Assembly (NCBI GenBank): GCA_028703175.1
Contig: JAQVNJ010000128.1
Location: forward strand, 1-17,658
DNA length: 17,658 nt
Origin: JAAYCB01 sp012744395
GTDB taxonomy: Bacteria > Planctomycetota > Planctomycetia > Pirellulales > Thermoguttaceae
Reading direction: 5' to 3'
Below are positions 1 through 7,600 of this stretch, piece after piece. Position numbers and translations under genes: made by a program. Every line of letters begins with the position of its first letter. Position 1 is the first letter of the stretch. A model generated the notes under the pieces. That model was not told the DNA's origin, did no database searches, and saw only the letters and a list, made by a program, of their open reading frames with translations.

Positions 1-232
1 GAACGTGCGAATCCATCCCTCCCGAGCCGCAAAGCGGCACGACAAAACATCACTCAATGGAACAAATATCGGAAATCCAGGCCAGGCCAGTTTTTCCCGA
101 GAATTCGGGACTTTTCACCTCCCCAGGGAAGGCGGTACCTTTATCCCTCTGATTTCGCGTTTTCGCCCTTTCGCGCTTTCGCGATTAATCGATAGCCATG
201 CTAAAGTCTCGGTTTTTGCATCTGTTTGGCGA
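1..232. repeat. Repeat-rich intergenic stretch at the left edge
   Basis: No gene is supported here. An 83-codon open frame on the plus strand (5-256) spans repeats and has no protein-like character. Positions 147-175 are a 29-bp copy of positions 1752-1780 with one mismatch, a purine-poor run alternating TTTCGC and CCCTTTCGCG. The following stretch (about 183-214) resembles 1594-1630 and 1867-1905, all carrying a TATGCTRAAG-like core or a variant of it. Because the neighbouring gene at 233-1480 reads leftwards, this is its 3' flank. Confidence 0.6.
95..110 (+). terminator. Weak terminator-like hairpin
   Basis: TCCCGA at 95-100 and TCGGGA at 105-110 form a perfect 6-bp stem around GAAT, and the plus-strand transcript then reads ACTTTTC. 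It could end a plus-strand gene lying left of the window. On the minus strand it is followed by A residues, so it is not a terminator for the glycosyltransferase. The stem is short and the T-run only four long, so this is tentative. Confidence 0.2.
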
Positions 233-1480
233 TTATGCGGGGGGGCTAAACGTTGATTGCTGACGGCTGACGGCTGACGGCTGATGGCTGACTCCTATGC
301 ACTCGGCCAGCCCGGGGAGCGTGTCTAGAGCGGAGAGCTGCTGCGACCAGCGGTATTGTTGTTCGACGAACGCGCGGCCGGATTGGGCGAGTTGGCGGCG
401 GAGGGCGGGGTTGGTCAAGAGGTCAGAAAGGGCGTCTACCCACTCGGCAGGAGTGGCGGCGGAGGCGAGGTGTTTATCGGGGACAGCGCGGAGGCCGGCC
501 AGCGCCTGGGGGGTAACCACGACCGGCTTGCCGGCGGCGAGGGCTTCGAGAACTTTGTTCTGCACGCCGCGGGCGACGCGCAAGGGGACGGCGACGACCG
601 AGGCGGCGTGGAGATGGGGACGGACGTCGGCCACCTCGCCGACGAGCTCGACCCCGGGGAGACGGCCGAGGCGGCGGGCCCGGCGGTTGGGGCGGCTGCC
701 GACGAGCCGGAAGACGGCCGCGGGGATGCGGGCGAGAACGCGGGGCCAGACCTCGCGGCAGAACCACTGGGCGCCGTCGACGTTCGCCTCGTAGTCCAGA
801 GCGCCGACGAAAAGGCAGCTCGGCGGGCCGTCGTCGGCCGGGTCGCGATTGGGCTGGAAATAGTCGAGGTCGACGCCGTTGCGGACAACGTGGGGACGGT
901 GGGAGCTGAACGATTCGAACAGGTCGGCCTCGCGGTCGGCAACGACGGCAATTGCGCTGGTGCGCGCCGGGAGCGAGGATTCGAGCCGGCGGAGCCGGCG
1001 GGCCTCGAGGGCGAGGAGCTGCCGCCGGGGGAAGCCGGTCTGGGCCGCATAGTCGAACCATTTCTGGCTGTCGACGTCGACAAGGTCGACGATCGCGGGG
1101 ACGCCGGAAAGCTCGGGGATGTCGAGGTATTGGACCATGCTGGAGCAGACGACCAGGACGGCATCAAAGCGACTCTCTTGCGACCAGCGGCGGATGGTGT
1201 TGTGAAGCTCGGGTGAGTAGAAAAGGCCCTCGGTGGCGGTGCGGCCGCAAGCCAGCGAGCGGGCGGCGCGGAGCCAGCGGGCGCGGCGGCCGAGCGGGAC
1301 CGCGCCCACCCGGCGGCAGAGCCGCTTGAGAACGTCCATCGTGGCAGCAGGGATCGGCTCGCTGGCCGGGAAGGCGAGGTCGATTTCGGTGCGGCGGGCG
1401 AGGTACTCGAGGAGGTGGAAGGAGCGGATGCGGTCACCGCGGTTGGGCGGGTAAGGGACGCGGTGGGTGAGGAGGAGCAT
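233..1480 (-). CDS. Exosortase-associated GT4-type glycosyltransferase
   Basis: Predicted cytoplasmic or membrane-peripheral glycosyltransferase that adds a sugar to a lipid-linked exopolysaccharide intermediate. It starts with an ATG at 1480 (415 aa). The N-terminus, THRVPYPPNRGDRIRSFHLL (residues 5-24), is the glycine-containing acceptor loop typical of the sugar transferase family associated with PEP-CTERM/exosortase loci (TIGR03087-like). The second Rossmann half shows FVGALDY (224-230), GEVADVRPHL (281-290) and the nucleotide-sugar site LEALAAGKPVVVTP (311-324), where E312 is the expected conserved Glu. The fold seems to end near residue 393. The last about 20 residues, including HQPSAVSRQQ, are encoded by a tandem CTGACGG repeat and are probably not part of the enzyme. 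It is the last gene of the minus-strand cluster, 371 nt from the deacetylase. No Shine-Dalgarno is visible because the upstream DNA is itself repeat. The family assignment is confident; the sugar specificity cannot be read. Confidence 0.88.
   Translation of the reverse strand: MLLLTHRVPYPPNRGDRIRSFHLLEYLARRTEIDLAFPASEPIPAATMDVLKRLCRRVGAVPLGRRARWLRAARSLACGRTATEGLFYSPELHNTIRRWSQESRFDAVLVVCSSMVQYLDIPELSGVPAIVDLVDVDSQKWFDYAAQTGFPRRQLLALEARRLRRLESSLPARTSAIAVVADREADLFESFSSHRPHVVRNGVDLDYFQPNRDPADDGPPSCLFVGALDYEANVDGAQWFCREVWPRVLARIPAAVFRLVGSRPNRRARRLGRLPGVELVGEVADVRPHLHAASVVAVPLRVARGVQNKVLEALAAGKPVVVTPQALAGLRAVPDKHLASAATPAEWVDALSDLLTNPALRRQLAQSGRAFVEQQYRWSQQLSALDTLPGLAECIGVSHQPSAVSRQQSTFSPPA
260..293. 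repeat. Tandem 7-bp repeat, CTGACGG type
   Basis: Five heptamers in a row: CTGACGG at 260-266, 267-273 and 274-280, CTGATGG at 281-287, and a partial CTGACT from 288. Read on the minus strand they encode the Ser/Gln/Val-rich tail of the glycosyltransferase. The period of 7 does not preserve reading frame, so copy-number change would alter the tail. Confidence 0.85.
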
Positions 1481-1851
1481 GGGAAATGTCGAAGGACGAA
1501 GGACGAATGACGAAAGAATGTCGAAGGACGAATGACGAAAGAATGGGCACTGTGTCGATGTCGGGTTCTCTTGCTCCCGGCATGGGGGAAGAGATCGCGA
1601 TTGCCCGGCAAGTATGCTAAAGCGTCCGTTCGGCCGTGTTTCTTTCGTGTTTCATCCGTGGCGGCGCTTTCAGGGGGAACTGATCGCGAAATCGCCAAAT
1701 CGCGAAAAAAGGAAAGGGGTGCGAGCTGGGGGCAGCTCGGCTTTTCATCCTCTCTGATTTCGCGCTTTCGCCCTTTCGCGATTCTCCGGACAATTACGTC
1801 AAAATCTCCGTTCGGCCGTGTTTCTTTCGTGTTTCATCCGTGGCGGCGCTT
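1481..1851. repeat. 371-nt gap built of dispersed repeats
   Basis: I see no gene here. Left to right it contains: two tandem copies of an ATGTCGAAGGACGAATGACG-type unit (from 1485 and from 1517, the first with an extra GACGAAG); a TATGCTAAAG-type stretch (about 1594-1624); the first copy of a 65-bp repeat (1625-1689); a 29-bp copy of 147-175 (1752-1780); and most of the second copy of the 65-bp repeat (1807-1872). The open frames on both strands cover these repeats and have no family resemblance. The gap separates the deacetylase from the glycosyltransferase, so whether they share a transcript is open. Confidence 0.75.
1625..1689 (+). repeat. 65-bp direct repeat, copy 1
   Basis: Begins TCCGTTCGGCCGTG and ends GGAACTGATCGCGA. 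It matches copy 2 at 1807-1872 at every position except for one extra G in the G-run of copy 2. The core, TTTCGTGTTTCATCCGTG, is the kind of short gap-filling repeat I associate with planctomycete genomes. Confidence 0.9.
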
Positions 1852-1872
1852 TCAGGGGGGAACTGATCGCGA
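1807..1872 (+). repeat. 65-bp direct repeat, copy 2
   Basis: Identical to 1625-1689 apart from one inserted G. The deacetylase stop codon (1852-1854, minus strand) and its last six codons lie inside this copy, so the repeat provides the end of that gene. Confidence 0.9.
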
Positions 1873-2766
1873 TTGTCTGGCCGACAAGTATGCTGAAGTC
1901 TCAAGATTCGACATTTCCGGCGGCTGATCGCTGCTCGCGGGGAGGATCTCGCTCAAGGGGGCGAAGCGGAAGCGGGTCAGTAGCGCGTCGAGGCGGGACT
2001 CGGTTCTATTCAGGTTGCGATAGTGGCGGAAATCGGCCAGGCGCGAGCCGGTCCTGATGCGCGGCTGGCCGGGGTCGAGTTCCCAAGGGTGGACGTAGAG
2101 GATGAACGGGCGGCCGTGCTTGCGGTTGATTCTTGTCAGCAGGCGGAGTGTGAGCGGGAAGGGATAGAGGCGGAGGTAGCCGCCGCCGCCGACGGGGAGG
2201 TTCAGCCGGCCGATCCGGACGGTCGAGCCGGGGATTTCCCATATCGGCTGGCGGTGGGTGTTGATTGCGTGGATCGCCGGGTTGGCGCCGGGGATGCCGT
2301 AGCGATCGTGGTAGATGGGGAAGATGCTGGCGTCGATGCGAAAACCCTCCTCGGCGAGGATTTCCAGCGCCCAGAGCGATTTCTTCGTGATTGAAAAGCT
2401 GGGGGCCCGGTAGGCGACGACCGGCGAGCCGCAAAGGTCTTCGAGCAGGTCGCGCGAACGGCGGATGTCGCGGCGGAAATCGTCGGGCGATTGATCGTAA
2501 ACGAGGCGGTGCTCGTAGCCGTGGGAGGCGATTTCATGGCCGCGGGCGTGGATCTCGCGGACCAGGCCGGGCTCGCGCTCGGCGATCCAGCCGAGGACGA
2601 AGAAGGTGGCGCGGACGGCGTGGCGGTCGACGAGGTCGAGCATCCGCCGGGTGTTGGCGACGACGCGGCGCTCGAACGAGGGCCAATCCTCGCGGCGGAC
2701 CGCGCGGTCGAACGCGGAGACTTGAAAGTAGTCTTCGAGGTCGACGGTGAAGGCGTTGGGAGACAT
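1852..2766 (-). CDS. XrtA-system-type polysaccharide deacetylase (NodB fold, DUF3473-like)
   Basis: Predicted metal-dependent deacetylase (carbohydrate esterase 4 fold) acting on N-acetyl or O-acetyl groups of the exopolysaccharide. It has 304 aa from an ATG at 2766. The catalytic motifs are visible: TVDLEDYFQ (residues 7-15, with D9 and D12 as the base and metal Asp), HEIASHGYEH (77-86, metal ligands H82 and H86), RAPSFSI (120-126), and a late HPWE (226-229). The opening VDLEDYFQ, and the long region after the NodB core with a FRHY near 247-250, are typical of exosortase-locus deacetylases (TIGR03006-like). No signal peptide is seen, which is usual for this subfamily. The fold ends near residue 278. 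The last about 25 residues run through repeat DNA, and the stop codon itself lies in the 65-bp repeat. It sits 82 nt downstream of the sugar transferase, in line with a shared pathway. Confidence 0.9.
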   Translation of the reverse strand: MSPNAFTVDLEDYFQVSAFDRAVRREDWPSFERRVVANTRRMLDLVDRHAVRATFFVLGWIAEREPGLVREIHARGHEIASHGYEHRLVYDQSPDDFRRDIRRSRDLLEDLCGSPVVAYRAPSFSITKKSLWALEILAEEGFRIDASIFPIYHDRYGIPGANPAIHAINTHRQPIWEIPGSTVRIGRLNLPVGGGGYLRLYPFPLTLRLLTRINRKHGRPFILYVHPWELDPGQPRIRTGSRLADFRHYRNLNRTESRLDALLTRFRFAPLSEILPASSDQPPEMSNLETSAYLSARQSRSVPP

Positions 2767-2790
2767 CGCTGTCAGCGGTCGGCGGCCAGG

Positions 2791-2885
2791 GGGAATGGGA
2801 TGTCGAAGAATGTTTTAGCGCTGCGTATGCGAAATGTGTGCTGCGTAATTATTTCGTCATTTGAATTTCGACATTTGTCATTCCC
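2791..2885. repeat. Nested inverted repeat between sugar transferase and deacetylase
   Basis: The outer arms GGGAATG (2791-2797) and CATTCCC (2879-2885) enclose ATGTCGAA (2800-2807) and TTCGACAT (2867-2874), which enclose CGAAAT (2830-2835) and ATTTCG (2851-2856). The right arm overlaps the last codons of the sugar transferase, encoding its MTNVEIQMTK tail. The ATGTCGAA core is shared with the gaps at 1481-1545 and 4568-4640. It could fold in the transcript, but it has no U-tract and is better regarded as a dispersed palindromic repeat. Confidence 0.7.
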
Positions 2886-3748
2886 GACTGCGGACTGCCA
2901 GCGCGGTTGGTTCGACTGGGCGGGGGGGAGACGGCGTCCGGGTGGCTGTCGCCGTTGCCGCTGCGGGCGGCGGTTCTCAGGTTCTTGCCGTTGGCGGTGA
3001 GGATCCATTCGACATCGGTGGGCATGTCGGGCGGGTTGCGCTCGACGTCGAAGAACCACATGACGACCCTGCCGGGCAGGCTCAGGAGCCGGACGCAGGT
3101 GCAGAGGAACATCCGCAGGTCGAGGAAGAAGCTGGCGGTCTCGATGTATTCCAGGTCGAGTTGGAGTTTTCGCCAGACGCTGAGCAGATCGGTGTCGGGC
3201 GGGAGATTGATCTGGGCCAGCCCGGTGACGCCGGGGCGGACGGCGAGCCGTTCGACATAGCCGGGCACCAATTCGGCGAGGATTTCGACGAATTCGGGCC
3301 GCTCGGGGCGGGGGCCGATCAGAGCCATTTCGCCCTTGAGGACGTTGAAGAGCTGGGGCAGCTCGTCGAGGTGCAGGTTGCGGAGGACGCGGCCAAGGCC
3401 GGTGATGCGGGGGTCGCCCGACTGGGCCCAGACCGGGCCGGTGCCGGCTTCGGCGTTGTGGGTCATCGTCCGCAGCTTGTACATCATGAACGGCCGGCCG
3501 TGCTTGCCGACGCGCCGCTGGCGGAAGATGCCGGGGCCCTTCGATGTAAGGCGGATGAGGGCCACGAGGACGCCGATCAACGGCAGCCCGGGGATGAGGA
3601 GGATGGCGGCGAGGATCGGGTCGGTCCGTTCCTTCCATTGAAAGCACCCGGCGGGATCGGCGGAGGTGCGGATTCCGGCCGGCCGGGCTTCGATTTCGAC
3701 GGTGTCGGCGGCGATCTGCGTTACGCGTCTGTTGCTGATCTGTGTCAT
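2849..3748 (-). CDS. Polyprenyl-phosphate sugar transferase (bacterial sugar transferase family)
   Basis: Initiating phospho-glycosyl transferase: moves a sugar-1-phosphate from a nucleotide sugar to undecaprenyl phosphate at the inner membrane, the first step of exopolysaccharide assembly. The open frame extends upstream to 4294, but that part is a shadow of epsI. I chose the ATG at 3748 (299 aa) because family similarity starts soon after it and AAAGGG lies about 8 nt upstream. One membrane helix is visible (about 46-66, ILAAILLIPGLPLIGVLVAL), followed by KLRTM (91-95), LDELPQLFNVLKGEMALIG (127-145), PRPERPEF (146-153) and RPGVTGLAQI (171-180). It lacks the extra N-terminal helices and Rossmann domain of WbaP/WcaJ-type enzymes, so it is the short form. 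The tail beyond about residue 283 is repeat-derived. It lies 107 nt after epsI. Donor sugar unknown. Confidence 0.9.
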   Translation of the reverse strand: MTQISNRRVTQIAADTVEIEARPAGIRTSADPAGCFQWKERTDPILAAILLIPGLPLIGVLVALIRLTSKGPGIFRQRRVGKHGRPFMMYKLRTMTHNAEAGTGPVWAQSGDPRITGLGRVLRNLHLDELPQLFNVLKGEMALIGPRPERPEFVEILAELVPGYVERLAVRPGVTGLAQINLPPDTDLLSVWRKLQLDLEYIETASFFLDLRMFLCTCVRLLSLPGRVVMWFFDVERNPPDMPTDVEWILTANGKNLRTAARSGNGDSHPDAVSPPPSRTNRAGSPQSGMTNVEIQMTK

Positions 3749-3855
3749 CGTGCTGGCCCTTTGTGCAACCCTAATGCGGCGACTTGGGAGCGGCGCCAAA
3801 AAAGTGTTGCGGTCTGGATTTACAGGCAGGTTCAAGGAGGGGAACCGTCGCCGGT

Positions 3856-4530
3856 TCAGAGTTCCTTGAGGTGTTCCTCTGCTACGGCGAGGAAGTCGCG
3901 GAGAAAGCTCTCGGCGGGATCGTTGTTCGAAGCGGGGTCGGCGAGCGGGGCGACCACTTGGACCTTGTAGAGGTACGGATAGCGGGCCGTCTCCAACCGG
4001 CCGCCGGCGAAGGCCTGCCACGCGCCGCCCGCTCGCCAGGCATAGTAGACGCGGAGCAGTTCGCCATTGAGGCTCTTGGCCTTGAAGGTCTGGGCCCAGA
4101 ACCGGCCTTGTTCGCCGTTTGCGCCGGCGACGGTGACTTGTTTCGGTCGATCGAGCTGGTCGTAGGCCTGCGACGAGTAGCAGATGTCGGGCGTGTGCAC
4201 CGACATCGGGCCGGAGGGGCCGAGAAGGAGGCCGATACTGACCGTCTCCCCCGTCTCCGGGTTGGTGTAGTTGCGGAGCGCGTAGCCGGTGCACTCGAGG
4301 ACGCCGGCGACCGCGTCGCTGAGCTTGCTGGTCGAAACGAGCTGCCAGGGGCCGACCTTGTCGGGTAACTTTTCCAAGTCCTTGCCCATCGCGACAATGT
4401 CGAGCGGGATCCCCCAGCGGCGAGACATCTTGCCCTGAACGTAGCCAGAGAGGATCGTCAGGCCGACAATCAGGGCAACCGCAAGCGGCAGCAGAAAGGA
4501 GCGGCGGGGATGGTTGGAGGTGGCTTTCAC
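3856..4530 (-). CDS. epsI: EpsI-type exosortase-associated protein (DUF3485)
   Basis: EpsI proteins accompany exosortases and are either fused to them or encoded nearby; their biochemical role is not settled. This one has 224 aa from a GTG at 4530, chosen because it gives a complete N-terminal anchor: basic MKATSNHPRRS, then a hydrophobic stretch at about 12-29 (FLLPLAVALIVGLTILSG). The rest is predicted periplasmic. The domain shows LPDKVGPWQLV (55-65), the signature VHTPDICYSSQAY (111-123, with H112, P114 and C117 as the recognisable residues), FWAQTFKA (144-151), a YYAW (162-165) and ARYPYLYKVQV (182-192). Finding it separate from the exosortase, with the TPR gene between EpsI and the kinase, indicates a dispersed layout. 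No clear Shine-Dalgarno: the upstream 30 nt are C-rich GAACCCC repeats. Confidence 0.88.
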   Translation of the reverse strand: MKATSNHPRRSFLLPLAVALIVGLTILSGYVQGKMSRRWGIPLDIVAMGKDLEKLPDKVGPWQLVSTSKLSDAVAGVLECTGYALRNYTNPETGETVSIGLLLGPSGPMSVHTPDICYSSQAYDQLDRPKQVTVAGANGEQGRFWAQTFKAKSLNGELLRVYYAWRAGGAWQAFAGGRLETARYPYLYKVQVVAPLADPASNNDPAESFLRDFLAVAEEHLKEL

Positions 4531-4642
4531 GGAATGCAGGGTTCGGGGTTCGGGGTTTGGGGAAAAGAATGTCGAATGTCGAAAGTCAAATGTCGAAGGA
4601 GTTTTTAGTATTCCGCATTCGGAATTTGGGCTTCGACATTCG
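4531..4642. repeat. Compound inverted repeat behind the TPR gene
   Basis: AATGTCGAAG at 4589-4598 pairs perfectly with CTTCGACATT at 4631-4640, and a perfect 6-bp stem (ATTCCG 4610-4615, CGGAAT 4620-4625, loop CATT) sits inside. Further copies of the ATGTCGAA unit start near 4569 and 4576, and a GGTTCGGG tandem lies at about 4549-4560. The outer arm is only 2 nt from the TPR stop codon, so the fold would be the first structure in the transcript after that gene. No U-tract follows on the minus strand, so a Rho-independent terminator is not supported. Confidence 0.7.
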
Positions 4643-7600
4643 TCATTTCTGTTTCTGCTTGAATTCTTCCTGGAGCTGTTTGAGCATCGCCTGGTCGCTG
4701 TCGGTGAGGATTTGGTCCTCCAGGCCGGATTCGACGGCCCGGTTGTAGGCGGCGCGGGCCTTGGCTTCTTCCCCTGTCCGGCTGTAGGCCACGGCGAGGT
4801 GGAACGGGTAGCGGGGGTCCGGGGCGTGGTGGGAGCAGGCCGTTTCCAGAAGTTGGACGGCCTGGTCGGCCTTGCCGTCCTGGACGAGAATCATCGCCTT
4901 GGTGTCGAGCAGGGCGTCTTGCTGCCCGCCAATCTCGAGGGCCTGGTCAATATAGCGGAGGGCCTCGTTGCGCGAGGCGGGGTCTTCGGCCAGGATCGTG
5001 GCGAGATTGTTGAGCACGACGAGGTCCTTGGGCCGGACCTTGAGCGCCTGCTGATACAATTCGACGGCTCGGGGCAGTTCGCCGCGGGTAATTCGGACGT
5101 TGGCGACGGCCGTCAGCAGGTTGGCGTTTTCAGGCGACTTCGCGATCGCCTGCTCGAAGAGCGCGTCGACTTGCGGGAACTTGTCGCCGGGGATGTCTTT
5201 TGCGAGCACGAGCGAGGCGAGCACGATGGCCGGGGCGGCCGGATCGTCGTCGGCTGCCTGGCGGCAGAGCTGGATGGCCTCGTCGGCCTTGCCCTGCTTG
5301 GCCAGCGCGACGGCCAGCGGCGCGAATTGCCGGGGCGAGTCCTGGGCGACCCGGCGATACCAGGCCTCGGCCGCGTCGTGCAGTTCGAGTGCCGAATGGA
5401 CGCGGCCGAGGGCCAGGGCGAGTTGGGTCTTCTTCTCCGGGTCGGTCAGCTTGTCGAAACGCGCACTGCCGTAGTCCTCGACGAGCTTGCGGCTCTGGTC
5501 GAGTTTGCCTTGGGCTTTGAGCACCCGCGCCCGGAGCGTGAGGGTCGGAATCGTGTCGGCCGCGCTCGGATCGTCTTCCAGCCGGCCGATCCACTCGGCG
5601 GCTTCGTCGGACAGATCAAAGCGGAGGAGGAAATCGATAAACAGCGCCAGGTGGAGGGCCGCGGGGCGCTGCCTGCCGACCAGGGGGATGTACTGGGCGC
5701 GGGCCTCGTCGGTCTTCCCGTCGCGTTCGTAGATTCTGGCCAACAGGAGCCGGTCGCCGTCGGTTGTCACCTTGGCGTCGGCGACGAGTTTTTCGAGCAA
5801 TCCCCGGGCCTTGGTGAGATTGGCCCTGCCGCCGCGGCGGGCGAGCAGAATCGCCTGGAGCCGCTGATCGACGGCGGTGACCGGGTTGTCGGCGGCCGGG
5901 TCTTCCAGCAGTCGGGCGATCTCTTCCCATTCGTGTTCCCCGCCCCGCGCGGCGAGCATGGCCGCGAGCGTGCGGCGCGAGGCCTGGTCGCCGGGCGCGA
6001 TCGCCAGGGCGCGGCGGAGGAGCTGCTCGGCTTCGGCCGGGTCGGCTTGTACGAGGAATGCGGAGAACCGCCGCAGGATGGCGGCGTTTTTCGGGGCCAG
6101 GCGGAGGGCCTCGCGGTAGAGCGTTTCCGCCTGCTGGCGGTCTCCCAACTGCTCGAAGCCCTGGGCGAGGACAAACGCCTCGGGCGTCTCATCGGTTTCG
6201 GCCTTGGCGGCCAACGCGCGGAGCGCTGCTTCAGCCGGCTCGCGCTGCTTCGCGTTGGCGTAGAAATCGAAAAGCCCCTTCAATCCGCGGAGGTCGTCGG
6301 GCGCCGCGCGGACAGCGTTCTTCAGCGCTGCTTCGGCCTCGTCGGGCAGGCCTTTCAAGGCGAGCATCTGGCCGAGGAGGAGATTGGCGACCGGATCGTT
6401 GGGCCGATTCTGGACGCCGTCCCGGGCCGCCTGGATCGCTTCGTCGAGCCGGCCGCGCTTGGCCGCCAGGCCCGCCTTGATTTCCGTGAGATTCTCCGAC
6501 GCGGGCACGCGGTCTTTCAGCAGCGCCAGCAGGTCGCTCGCCTCCTGGTCGCGCTGGAGGGAATAGAGGAGGAAAGCCAGGCGTTCATACACGCCGACCC
6601 GGTCCATGCCGAGATCGACCGCCGTCTTGTAGGCATCGACCGCTTCCTGGGACGCCTGCCGCCGCTCGTGGACCATGCCTCCGAGGACATGCGTGGGGCC
6701 CCATGCCGGCCGCAGCACGAGCAGCTCGCGGTAGAGCCGCTCGGCCTCGGCGACTTGGGGCGACTGGCCGGCCTGGCTGATCGCCAGGAGCCGCGCGGCA
6801 CGGTAGTAGCGCCACTGGCCGCCTTCTTCGCCCTCGAGCTGGCGGAGCCGTTTCTCCCACTTTTCGGCGGTGGCGTAGTTCTTCTCGCTCAGCGCTCGTT
6901 CACATAACCGGCCAATCAGCCCGAGATCCGTGATCGCCGAGTCGGCGAGCTGATCGAGGCCCTGGTTTGTCGCCGGCGAGGGGCCCTGGTCGAGGCGGAG
7001 GCGGACGATCTCTCCCTGGAGGGCCGGCCGCGCTTCGGCGGGCGCGGCCTGGATTGCCTGTTCGAGCAGTCTGCAGGCTTCGTCGTATTGGCCGCGGAGG
7101 GCCAAGACACGGGCTCGCGCCTTGCTGGTCGCGAGACTGCCGACCTTGGCCTCCAGCGCGGCGAGCACCCGGTCGGCGTCGTCCGGGTAGCCGAGCCGCT
7201 GGTAGAGCATCGCGACCGTCCGCAGCAGGTCGGGCGAATCGGGGTGCGCCTGCTCGGCTTCTTCGACAAGTTTCTTCCCGTTCTCGGCCAGCGTTTTTGC
7301 GTCCACTTCGGGCGACGCCTGGGCGCGGGCCATGGCCAGATCGATCTTCAGCAGCGCAAGCCGCCAGGGCTCGCGGAGCGCGGCGGTCCCGGCCGGCCCT
7401 TCGGCCTTGGCGACGGCGGCGTCGACGCCTTGCCAGTCGCGGCGGGCGGCGGCGAGGCTGAGCTGGTGCATCAGGCGGGCCCTGGCCAGCCCGAGCCACA
7501 ATTCCGGGGCGTCGATGGCGGCCAGCGCCTGCTCATAGCGCTGGGCGGCGCGGGCGGGCTGGCCGGCGTTCAGCCAGGCCTCCGCGGCGGCGACGAGCAG

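Noticed and set aside
2849..4294. A 481-residue version of the sugar transferase
   Set aside because: The first 182 codons overlap epsI in another frame and do not resemble any transferase; the ATG at 3748 gives the normal short form.
4514..6907. 797-codon open frame on the plus strand opposite the TPR gene
   Set aside because: It is antisense to a strongly supported gene. Its Gly/Glu/Arg-rich composition is what the reversed codons of a GC-rich gene produce, and it matches no family.
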